The translations under genes and the position numbers were made by a program. A stretch of 63,666 nt of DNA from an uncultured Lachnospiraceae bacterium. Lineage in GTDB: Bacteria > Bacillota > Clostridia > Lachnospirales > Lachnospiraceae. The notes beneath the pieces were generated by a model, which saw nothing but the letters and a program-made list of their open reading frames with translations, searched no databases and was not told where the DNA came from. Shown piece after piece: positions 1 through 7,567 of this stretch; the first letter of the stretch is position 1; each line of letters starts with the position of its first letter. The stretch is from positions 1-63,666 of the forward strand of contig CANRZW010000021.1 of the NCBI GenBank assembly GCA_947644545.1, read 5' to 3'.

Positions 1-39
1 TTCGGATGAGCCTATTTTTTAGCTCAATTTTTTCATAGA

Positions 40-390
40 TCACTTGACACTACCCAGAATACTGACATCGACGCAGGACGTATAATAACGGATTCTTCTG
101 AACGGCGCAGGCTCACTGTACATCTGCAGCTCTATGCAGATAATGTCTCCCGTGATCTCCTCTGCCAGTATGTCAAGCTGTACCGAATGACTCTCCAGAT
201 TCCTAATCACATACTGCGTCTTCACATCTTTGAGCCGGAGTCCGTAATCCTGCATCAGAATCTGACATAATTCCTGACAGGCTTCCAGATCCTCGAACAC
301 CTTCCCGGCAAACAAATCACTCGTCAAATTAAATGCCCGTATCTGTGCTCTTTTCTCCTCATGTGTTTCTATGATTGCTTTTTCTCCCAT
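40..390 (-). pseudogene. Truncated Rpn/PD-(D/E)XK nuclease family protein (transposase-like remnant)
   Basis: This 116-residue product has the N-terminal part of the Rpn-family PD-(D/E)XK nuclease/putative transposase fold. Visible pieces are an acidic LDILAEE strand, an IELQ strand (compare the MEMQ strand of the relative at 42094-43086) and an RRIRYYTSCVD helix. Family members usually run to about 270-350 residues, and this one stops right after that helix. The bases left before the window edge do not continue the family pattern in any frame I could follow. The start is supported by GGAGG six bases upstream. It lies at the downstream end of the glycan island while a full-length relative lies at the upstream end. 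I read it as a decayed copy; a natural short form is possible. Confidence 0.6.
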
Positions 391-778
391 CCAAAGCCTC
401 CTTCGTAAATTTTATGCAGGGCCTGTCATTTCAGGGATGAAAAAGCAAAGATACTATAACAATCAAATTTTTCCTTATGACAGTCCTGCCAAACAAATAT
501 GAATCCTCGGCAGAACTGCCTGATCACGCACGTGCCGTCCAAAAACATATTACAAAATATGTCCGGACGATCATTCAGTATCACATAATATGCGCATTAA
601 AGAATTAAGATTTGTTTTGATAAGATGAATATAACATATAATTGATTAAAGTGCAACATGTTTTTCAAAATATTAATAAACGATATTTCGTTTATTTCAT
701 ATTCTATAATTTATCTCCATATCACAATATTGCTATAACACATGGCGGATTATAAAGAAATATTTGGCTGCTTACAAT
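391..778. other. A+T-rich intergenic stretch with a small inverted repeat
   Basis: About 390 bases hold no gene that I can support. The part from about 600 to 780 is strongly A+T-rich. A perfect 9-base inverted repeat with a 4-base spacer lies at 675-696 (arm AATAAACGA). It resembles a protein-binding palindrome, but no partner gene can be assigned. It lies upstream of the truncated Rpn gene and downstream of the last glycan gene. Confidence 0.45.
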
Positions 779-882
779 TATAGTAAACGACTTAACAAAT
801 TTCTGTTTCCGTCCCTTTCAGGAGCCATATACTGTAGCTCCTGAAAGGCCGAAAACGAAATTTCTAATGTCGTTAACTATAG
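779..882. repeat. About 104-bp imperfect palindromic element overlapping the end of the dehydrogenase gene
   Basis: The left arm starts TATAGTAAACGAC at 779 and the right arm ends GTCGTTAACTATA at 882. The arms pair over roughly 45 bases with few mismatches around the central motif CTTTCAGGAGC/GCTCCTGAAAG. No U-run follows the stem, so it looks more like a mobile palindromic (MITE- or REP-like) element than a terminator. The right arm supplies the TAA stop codon (873-875) and the last codons of the dehydrogenase gene. Whether copies occur elsewhere in the genome cannot be seen from this window. Confidence 0.6.
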
Positions 883-1925
883 AAAGCTTTACTGATCATT
901 ACTTTGTTTGTAAAAATAGTTTTATCCCGCAAAACCTCCAGCCCTTCCCGCAGATCCTCACAAGAAAATCTCTGCGTAATCTGACCCGACGGTTTTATCT
1001 TTCCTGTCCGTATCGCTTCGATCGCGATATGCCAGTCGTCATCCTCCTCTTTGGTAAAAGAGGAATTCCACGTGCCATGTAATGTAAGCTGCCGGCGCAG
1101 AATCTTCCAGTAGATCTGCTTGTCTAAGTCAATATTCCCTGCCGGATTCCCCACCAACACTACCTGACCGCCAGCCCTGGCCAAACTGACTGCATTGCTT
1201 ATGCTCTCCACGGAACCCACACACTCGAAGACAAGCTCCGCACCTACTCCCCCTGTCTGCTCCATGACAAAGCCGGCCGGATCCTTCTCCCGGCAGTTAC
1301 AAAATACACATTCCGCCAGCCCGGAAATCAAATCTCCCTGCTCTTTCCTGGTGCCAATACCAAGGATCTGCTTAACTCCCATAGAAGCCAGCCATTGTAT
1401 GATCAGGCTGCCAATCGTTCCACAGCCTAAAACAGCCACATTGTTAACATCCTTCATATCTACCTGCCTGATCGCATGCAGCGCAACGCACGCAGGTTCC
1501 AGCATTGCGGCATCATCGTATCCGACTTCCAGCGGCAGCTCAATCAGATTCCAGACCGGTACTGCCACATATTCGGCAAAACCGCCGTCTGTCCTGGATC
1601 CCAGATAGTTATATGACTGACACATTTCATAAGCTCTTCTCTTACACTGTTCACATGCCATGCAGGGAATCAACGGGAACACTCCCACTCTTTTTCCAAG
1701 CATCGCCCTGTGTTTCTCCGCTCCGACCTCGCGAACGATCCCTGCAAATTCATGTCCGGGCACCGTCGGAAAATGGTAGGTTCCGGTCTCAAAAATACGC
1801 GGAATGTCAGAGCCGCAGATTCCGGCACTGACTACCTCTACAAGCGCTTCCTCCTCATGCAGTTGTGGTGCCTGAATATCTCTGTAGGCCAGCTGACCCA
1901 CTGCTTCCAGAACATAAGCCTTCAT
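873..1925 (-). CDS. Zinc-dependent MDR dehydrogenase, TarJ/GatD-like alditol-phosphate dehydrogenase
   Basis: A medium-chain dehydrogenase/reductase of about 350 residues. Catalytic zinc ligands appear as CGSD and GHE near the N terminus and in the EPA motif. The structural zinc loop has four cysteines in the segment CMACEQCKRRAYEMC. The NAD(P) site is GCGTIG. I start at the ATG at 1925, which has AGAGGG six bases upstream; the longer frame would reach into the previous gene. Its neighbours are an IspD/TarI-like cytidylyltransferase, a pentulose-phosphate epimerase and a TagF-like transferase. This suggests reduction of a pentulose 5-phosphate (ribulose or xylulose) to a pentitol phosphate. 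Substrate and stereochemistry are inferred. The stop codon falls inside a palindromic repeat. Confidence 0.85.
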   Translation of the reverse strand: MKAYVLEAVGQLAYRDIQAPQLHEEEALVEVVSAGICGSDIPRIFETGTYHFPTVPGHEFAGIVREVGAEKHRAMLGKRVGVFPLIPCMACEQCKRRAYEMCQSYNYLGSRTDGGFAEYVAVPVWNLIELPLEVGYDDAAMLEPACVALHAIRQVDMKDVNNVAVLGCGTIGSLIIQWLASMGVKQILGIGTRKEQGDLISGLAECVFCNCREKDPAGFVMEQTGGVGAELVFECVGSVESISNAVSLARAGGQVVLVGNPAGNIDLDKQIYWKILRRQLTLHGTWNSSFTKEEDDDWHIAIEAIRTGKIKPSGQITQRFSCEDLREGLEVLRDKTIFTNKVMISKAFYS

Positions 1926-1983
1926 ATATGCCCTCTTATGTATAAATGCTATGTATAAATCTTGTGAATAACGTCTGTCAATT

Positions 1984-2670
1984 CTAACCTCTGATCCACA
2001 ATCTGCAGCGCTCCAGATCAAGAGGCGTGGTAATCTTAAAATTCCTCTCGTCGCCCGGAATCATGGCGATATCCATACCTGCCAGAACTGCAGGCTCCGT
2101 GGAACCATTGATCTTCTCGATCCTGTCCGGCTTAAGTCTTCTATTCGCCTGATAGTATTTAATCAGATGAAATGCTTCCGGCGCCTGCCCCGAATAAACC
2201 TTTTCCCGTTCCAAAAGGGACGTAACGCATCCGTCCTCACCCATGTATACCGTATCCTTCATCTGCAGCACCGGAAGTGCTCCTTCATGCTGCGCGCAGG
2301 CTTCCACACACGCGGAAATCAGGGCCTTCGTGACAAACGGCCTTACCGCATCATGAATAATAATAATATCCGACTCTTGGGCCGACGGCATCATGAGCTC
2401 CAGACCATTTATAATCGAATGTTGTCTGCTCGGTCCGGGCTTCGCAAATCCGCTGAATTTCCGCAAGGCCGCCTCCGGCATCTGTCTGTAGATCTTCTCC
2501 CGCCACTGCTCATCGGCAACAATCTGGATAGCATCAATCTTAGGATGGGTACTGACCACCTGCAGGCAGTGCGTAATGATCATCTTCCCCTCTACAGATA
2601 TGTACTGCTTTGGTATATCACGCCCAAGACGCTTTCCTATCCCCCCTGCTAATATCAATGCTATATTCAT
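1984..2670 (-). CDS. IspD/TarI-family cytidylyltransferase (probable CDP-alditol synthase)
   Basis: A 228-residue nucleotidyltransferase with the CTP-binding signature LAGGIGKRLGRDIPKQ (residues 7-22) and HDAVRP (residues 106-111) typical of IspD and TarI/Bcs1. The start at 2670 has GGGGAGG nine bases upstream. IspD makes CDP-methylerythritol for isoprenoids, while TarI makes CDP-ribitol for teichoic-type polymers. Placement between a TarJ-like dehydrogenase, a pentulose epimerase and a TagF-like transferase favours the second role: activation of a pentitol phosphate as CDP-pentitol. The exact polyol is not decided by the sequence. About 58 bases separate it from the dehydrogenase, so they are probably cotranscribed. 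Confidence 0.85.
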   Translation of the reverse strand: MNIALILAGGIGKRLGRDIPKQYISVEGKMIITHCLQVVSTHPKIDAIQIVADEQWREKIYRQMPEAALRKFSGFAKPGPSRQHSIINGLELMMPSAQESDIIIIHDAVRPFVTKALISACVEACAQHEGALPVLQMKDTVYMGEDGCVTSLLEREKVYSGQAPEAFHLIKYYQANRRLKPDRIEKINGSTEPAVLAGMDIAMIPGDERNFKITTPLDLERCRLWIRG

Positions 2671-2780
2671 AGTAACCTCCCCTTCATTCCTCTTTACACC
2701 GTAAATCAATACTGAGACTTTCGTTCTTTCATGCCCGTATCCCACGTTCTCCCTGAAAGAGGCATTTTATCCATATTTTC

Positions 2781-3443
2781 CTAAAATTTCAATCTCCTGA
2801 TATCCGCCAGAATCTCTCCATATGGCTTCTTCTTCCCAAACAGAAGCGTTGTTCCCAACACAAACCCGTCGATTCCCTGGGGCGCATAGGTCACGATCCT
2901 GTCTGCACTGCACGCGCCGTCCCAATAAATCTCAAAATTCATCTCTTCCTTCAACGCCAACAGCCTGGTGATCTTCTCTCCGACATAGGGCATAAACATC
3001 TGACCGGCATTACCCGGATTCACCGTCATCACCAGCACCTTCTTCACGATCCGCAGCATCTCCATGACCGTCTCAACACTGGTTCCCGGATTGATCGCGA
3101 TCCCCGGCGTCAGCCCGGCGTTGATGATCTTCTGCAATGTCGTGGATGGATGATATTCTGCCTCCGGGTGAATATAGATCGTATCCCCTTTACGCAGACG
3201 GCTCGTAAAAAGTTCTACCGTATGATTCGGATGTTCCACCATCAGATGCACATCCAGCGGCTTTTTCGTTGCAGATGCAATATATGCCATATCATTTAAT
3301 GACATGGCAAAATTCGGGACATACCGTCCGTCCATAATGTCAATGTGGAAAGAATCAATCCCTCCGTTTTCCAAGTCCCGTACTTCCTTCTCCAGATTGC
3401 CATAATTAGCACACATCATGGACGCCATCAGTTCAAAGTTCAT
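2781..3443 (-). CDS. Ribulose-phosphate 3-epimerase family protein
   Basis: A 220-residue TIM-barrel epimerase. The metal-binding and catalytic segments HIDIMDGRYVPN, DVHLMVE and MTVNPGNAGQ match the Rpe/AlsE family. The last catalytic segment reads WDGACS where housekeeping enzymes usually have VDGG, which points to a specialised member. Rpe interconverts D-ribulose 5-phosphate and D-xylulose 5-phosphate; AlsE acts on allulose 6-phosphate. Next to a TarJ-like reductase and a CDP-alditol synthase it may feed a pentulose phosphate other than ribulose 5-phosphate into the polyol branch. The start has GGGGAG just upstream. Confidence 0.85.
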   Translation of the reverse strand: MNFELMASMMCANYGNLEKEVRDLENGGIDSFHIDIMDGRYVPNFAMSLNDMAYIASATKKPLDVHLMVEHPNHTVELFTSRLRKGDTIYIHPEAEYHPSTTLQKIINAGLTPGIAINPGTSVETVMEMLRIVKKVLVMTVNPGNAGQMFMPYVGEKITRLLALKEEMNFEIYWDGACSADRIVTYAPQGIDGFVLGTTLLFGKKKPYGEILADIRRLKF

Positions 3444-3468
3444 ACATCTCCCCTTCGCCTTAGTAATT

Positions 3469-3517
3469 CAAAAAGCCCGCTATCTAAAATAATCTATCAT
3501 TAGTATAGCGAACTTTT
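3469..3517 (-). terminator. Candidate rho-independent terminator within the glycan operon
   Basis: On the minus strand the arms AAAGTTCGCTAT (516-505 side) and ATAGCGGGCTTT (483-472 side) pair with two G-U wobbles around a 21-base A+T-rich loop and run into five T residues. It lies between the TagF-like gene and the epimerase gene. It may lower, rather than stop, expression of the last three genes. Confidence 0.5.
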
Positions 3518-3531
3518 CCGTTTAAGACAAT

Positions 3532-5070
3532 CTAAATAATTTCCAGCACTTCTAATATTCTCCTACAGCTGTGGTCATCACAAAATCGATGCATCTTCTG
3601 TCGAAGCATCCGCCGCTTCCCTGCCGTCTTGTCCTGCCCTGCTGCCACTTCCTCCACAAAGGCACAGATCTCTTCAAAACAAAAGATTTCTTTCCCCGGA
3701 AGCCACTCCCTGATGTTGTCAAAGACAAATCCCCTGCTTTGCTCATATTCCTCCACATCCTCCAGCATAAACGCGATCGGCCTATCCATCAGCATATAAT
3801 CCACCGCCGCCGAAGAATAATCACTGATCAAAGCATCCGCCATCCCAAGCAGTCGGTTGACCGGAATATCATGCGCCACCAGTTCCTCATTCTCCACCAG
3901 TCGTATATTACTGTACTCCCCACAGTTTACCGTCTTCCTGTTCTGAAAGGGATGCAGCTTTACAATCAGAAATACATCTTTTTTCTGTAAAAGCTCGTTC
4001 AGCCTCTCCAGCTTATCTTCTGTTCCCACGATCGGCAGTCCGGTTTCCGATCCCAGATCATATTCATTCAATTGCGCCAGCTTCTGCTCAGTAGAGCGAA
4101 AGGTTGGCAGCCACAATATATATTGATGTGCCTGTGGTATACAAAGCCGCTGCTTGTCTGTCTCGTCCGGATGAAAAAGCCAATCCTCTTTCGCATAACC
4201 GGTGACAAGGACCTGATCCCTCCTGAGTCCATAAATATCTGCATGGATATCCGCATACAAATCACTGATCACCGTCGTGTACTCATAGCGCTGCTCACAG
4301 CGCACGAAATTCACCCTCGTCTTAAATCCGCAGCCATGCCAGAGCTGAACTCTGATCTGGTCTTCTCTGCAGTTTCTGGCAAAGCCATAGGCATCCGTAA
4401 AAAATATGTATTTTGCAACGCACAGCACATGGTAGTATGCATCCCGTTCCTGCCGATCCTCGGAGACTGACCAGTCAAACGATAAAAACTTCACGTTTTC
4501 TACAGTACTGTATCGTTCAAATTCCATCGGATCCTTAACAAACCACACCAGTTCATAGGTATGGTTGATTCCTGCCGCAAGCGCATACTCAAACAATGCC
4601 CTCGCATTATCCGCAAAATCCATACCCTTCACGTAGGAAGCTGCATGCGGGCCGCTGCGAAGGATAATCAGATTCTCCAACGGTCTCTTTTCGTAAATTT
4701 TCCGGTAATACTCTTCGTATTCTGTCTCCTGGTTCGCGAAATAATAAATATCCGCAACCGGCCCATGCTCCCCCAGAATATCGGTAATCTTCTGAAATGC
4801 CTCCCGATAATAATCGCTGATGATTACAATCGCAGTCTGTTCAGGACCAAGCTGTTGTAATGCAGATATATCACACACCTCAAGTACTCTGTTTCTAAAT
4901 AAGAAACTGCCCTGGTTTCTCTCATTGGTATCTACGATAAAAGAAATAGAATCCAACATATCAAACCGATCACACAACTCGTTCAGATAAGAAAGACTCT
5001 TTTCATAGAGGCAGATCTGCCTGCCCGATACGGCGCCAATATTTTCCGCCGTGAGCTTCTGTACTATCAT
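3532..5070 (-). CDS. CDP-glycerol glycerophosphotransferase (TagB/TagF) family protein
   Basis: This 512-residue protein carries the TagB/TagF transferase domain in its C-terminal two thirds. Visible motifs are LWHGCGFK, TGYAKEDWLF, LWLPTFRS, KLHPFQ and the donor-site segment DALISDYSSAAVDYMLMDRPIAF, with the usual SDYSS. The family moves polyol phosphates from CDP-polyols onto an acceptor. The N-terminal third has no catalytic motif that I recognise. The three genes after it can make a CDP-pentitol, so this is the likely transferase for that donor. No membrane segment is visible; these enzymes bind membranes or act on soluble acceptors. The start at 5070 has GGGGAG upstream. Confidence 0.85.
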   Translation of the reverse strand: MIVQKLTAENIGAVSGRQICLYEKSLSYLNELCDRFDMLDSISFIVDTNERNQGSFLFRNRVLEVCDISALQQLGPEQTAIVIISDYYREAFQKITDILGEHGPVADIYYFANQETEYEEYYRKIYEKRPLENLIILRSGPHAASYVKGMDFADNARALFEYALAAGINHTYELVWFVKDPMEFERYSTVENVKFLSFDWSVSEDRQERDAYYHVLCVAKYIFFTDAYGFARNCREDQIRVQLWHGCGFKTRVNFVRCEQRYEYTTVISDLYADIHADIYGLRRDQVLVTGYAKEDWLFHPDETDKQRLCIPQAHQYILWLPTFRSTEQKLAQLNEYDLGSETGLPIVGTEDKLERLNELLQKKDVFLIVKLHPFQNRKTVNCGEYSNIRLVENEELVAHDIPVNRLLGMADALISDYSSAAVDYMLMDRPIAFMLEDVEEYEQSRGFVFDNIREWLPGKEIFCFEEICAFVEEVAAGQDKTAGKRRMLRQKMHRFCDDHSCRRILEVLEII

Positions 5071-5104
5071 ATCGATAACTCCCCGCTATCCACTCCTGAT
5101 ACTC

Positions 5105-6040
5105 TTATTTCCTCAGACACGTATGTACATATATCTCATTCTCTTTTGTTACCGCTAACAGCTCATATCCTCTTTGCGTAAGCAGTCTCCCAATCCTGCC
5201 GCCTGCAGAATTCTCAACGCAGATCAGCTCAATGGGATACCTTGTAAAATCAAGATGGAACAGCAGATCATAATCCATTCCCTCCGTGTCAAGATCCAGC
5301 ACATCAGGATACGTCTTAAAGCTCTCGGCAATAATCGCATTGATATCTTTCGTCGCTATCCTTCTGGCATTATGGTTCATACCCCGTCTTCTTGCCACTT
5401 CCTCTGAAAAGGTGTTCAGTCCCGGATGCTGTGGATCATAATAATATGTCAGTTCTCCTGCACCTTCCTGCGGCGAAGCGCCAAGATTCAAGACTCTGTT
5501 AAGCGGCCGGTATTCCTGTGCCAGCTCACACATCTGCATATTCGGCTCCACCAAGACCCCATCAGTAAAGCCATTCTCATAGAAAAGATAGGTATTATTC
5601 CTGACCACCGGATGGCATACCCCGATGTCCATATAAGTGAAGTCCGTATATTTTGCCTTCATATATTCCAACATAATCAAGTCTTCGCGGTCAGCGGCAT
5701 AATAGCCTTCCCTCCCATTGATCCTGAGCAGCCGTGCGACAATGGTATCTGCCTTTGGCAAAAACTCCGCTATCTGCCGCAGAATCTCCGTTTCAATATT
5801 CGGATAGATAACGACCAACACGGAGTCCTGATCCCGATACTGCCTGATTGCGTCAACGCCCTGCACACCTATCCCGTTTATGACTTTGCCGACATTCCTG
5901 CCTTCTCCGTCTATCATATGATCTAACCGGCAAATCGTATGCTCATAAAATCTCTGAAATTCAACGCCGGCGCCCCATCCTATCATAGTGGTATACTGTT
6001 TTCTCAGCTGATCATAGTTTTTTCTTTCCGTGATTCTCAT
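5105..6040 (-). CDS. FkbM-type methyltransferase with N-terminal Rossmann-like module
   Basis: About 311 residues. The C-terminal half shows the FkbM-family O-methyltransferase pattern: YMDIGVCHPVVRNNTYLFYENG, VEPN, NLGAS and the late acidic motif LDLDTEGMDYDLLFHLD. The N-terminal 100 residues hold a degenerate Rossmann-type unit (IGWGAGVEFQRF) like the one repeated across this island. I start at 6040, where AGGGAG lies six bases upstream and ten bases separate it from the preceding gene; the longer frame has no ribosome site. It probably methylates a glycan hydroxyl. Which sugar it modifies is unknown. Confidence 0.8.
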   Translation of the reverse strand: MRITERKNYDQLRKQYTTMIGWGAGVEFQRFYEHTICRLDHMIDGEGRNVGKVINGIGVQGVDAIRQYRDQDSVLVVIYPNIETEILRQIAEFLPKADTIVARLLRINGREGYYAADREDLIMLEYMKAKYTDFTYMDIGVCHPVVRNNTYLFYENGFTDGVLVEPNMQMCELAQEYRPLNRVLNLGASPQEGAGELTYYYDPQHPGLNTFSEEVARRRGMNHNARRIATKDINAIIAESFKTYPDVLDLDTEGMDYDLLFHLDFTRYPIELICVENSAGGRIGRLLTQRGYELLAVTKENEIYVHTCLRK

Positions 6041-6050
6041 ATGACACTCC

Positions 6051-7505
6051 CTATCTGGTTCCTCCGGGTTTCCCATCCAGCAGTATTTTCCAATAACGTA
6101 GATGATCCCGCATCTGGCACTTTGGACAGATGTCATCATGCGCCCGATTACCCATACGCTCCAGGCAGTCTCTGTGATGATCAAGGAATACTATCCGCTC
6201 TGCCATATCTGCAATATCCTGTATCGCAACAATACAGCCGTTAACGCCGTCCGTTATATCCTCCCGAATGCCTGATGTCGCAGTGACAACAGGCACCGCG
6301 CCATTCGCCATCGCCTCCATGATGGATATGCTTCTTCCTTCATAATCTGACAAACTCAGACACACATCCTGCTGTTTCCAAAATGCACTGATCTCGTCTC
6401 GTTCCAGCCTGCCCACAAGTCTGACCCGGTTTTCCAAACCCTTACTTCTGACAAAAGCCTTAAGCTGTCCGCTGTAATTTCCCTCTCCTGCAATCTCCAG
6501 ACGGTAATTAACCCTGCGTGTCTCAAGCTCACTGACAAGCAGCGGGACCAAATCCATCCGCTTCTGCTTCACATTGACTCTTCCCGCAAACCCAAGTCTG
6601 ACCGGCTGCGCAGGATCCGTCGCGTAATCTCTCTCCAGAATCTCATCGCAGGCTACAGGACAGGTCATATGATCGATCCTGTCTTTCTCTACACCATGTT
6701 GTTCCAGTCCCTCCGTGATCTCCCTACTCACACCGATAAACACATCCACATAGTCATTCACTGAAGCATACTGTCGGTATAATTCTTCCTTGCCAAAATG
6801 AATAGTCGAAATAATCCGGATATGATCCGGATAACGCTGCTTCACAAGACAGGCAGCCAGAAGTGTTACATAGAATTGTCCCGTAACAATAACACACGGC
6901 AGCTGTTGTAGCAGATAACGAATGACCGCGGCAATCGTCTTCGAGCCAAACATTTCATCATGGTTGATCGGAAGCATAATCACCGCGTTTTTCAATGCCG
7001 GCGGTATGTCATATTCTCCGGTATCGGATATAATATGGATGTTTTCCCTTCCGTCCACGAGCAATTCCCTGCAGATACTTTTTACCCAGGCTTCAATTCC
7101 TCCGAGTCCAAGTCCGTAATCACATTCAAAGAAAATCTTTGGCTGCCCTGACGAAACCTTTTCGCTCAGTGCACTCTGTATCCTTTTGTTTGTCTGATAT
7201 AACTCCCTGAGCAGATCGAAATAGTTGATCTCACGCGTTTCACAGATTGCATATTCCGTGTGCAACCGATTCCGCACATCCATCGCATCCTCTTCTTTCG
7301 CGATTGCTATACAGATCGGCGTCTCACCATCTTGCAGCAAAACTTCCGGCGCAGAGATGGTCGTATCATAAAAAGGAGTGTTCCATTTCTTTGCATTGCT
7401 GTCGATAACATATCTGATGTTGATACCGCACTCCTTCAACAAGGTATATAACCCACTGCCTCGCTGTCCGGAACCGTATATGATTATGCTTTTACCGACT
7501 TTCAT
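6051..7505 (-). CDS. GT4-type glycosyltransferase with N-terminal Rossmann-like module
   Basis: A protein of 484 residues. Residues 1-90 form the island's recurring module: IIYGSGQRGSG, then VIDSN, then a strand with IAIAKEED. The rest is a GT-B retaining glycosyltransferase of the GT4 type: GLGGIEAWVKSICREL near the start, RLGFAGRVNVKQKRMDL in the middle, and the donor-site segment LSDYEGRSISIMEAMANGAVPVVTATSGIREDI at the end. The start at 7505 has GGGGG seven bases upstream; the longer frame overlaps the previous gene. It probably adds one sugar to the growing glycan in the cytosol. Donor and acceptor cannot be told from sequence. Confidence 0.85.
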   Translation of the reverse strand: MKVGKSIIIYGSGQRGSGLYTLLKECGINIRYVIDSNAKKWNTPFYDTTISAPEVLLQDGETPICIAIAKEEDAMDVRNRLHTEYAICETREINYFDLLRELYQTNKRIQSALSEKVSSGQPKIFFECDYGLGLGGIEAWVKSICRELLVDGRENIHIISDTGEYDIPPALKNAVIMLPINHDEMFGSKTIAAVIRYLLQQLPCVIVTGQFYVTLLAACLVKQRYPDHIRIISTIHFGKEELYRQYASVNDYVDVFIGVSREITEGLEQHGVEKDRIDHMTCPVACDEILERDYATDPAQPVRLGFAGRVNVKQKRMDLVPLLVSELETRRVNYRLEIAGEGNYSGQLKAFVRSKGLENRVRLVGRLERDEISAFWKQQDVCLSLSDYEGRSISIMEAMANGAVPVVTATSGIREDITDGVNGCIVAIQDIADMAERIVFLDHHRDCLERMGNRAHDDICPKCQMRDHLRYWKILLDGKPGGTR

Positions 7506-7567
7506 ACATGACCCCCATTTTCCGCTGCAGTCCACCGAACATTTGACATAAACTTTAATCCTCCCTG

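Noticed and set aside
779..882. Ordinary rho-independent terminator of the dehydrogenase gene
   Set aside because: The stem is far longer than usual, extends into the coding end and is not followed by a T-run.
1984..2670. Housekeeping IspD of the methylerythritol pathway
   Set aside because: The motifs fit, but the neighbours (TarJ-like reductase, pentulose epimerase, TagF-like transferase) favour CDP-alditol synthesis.
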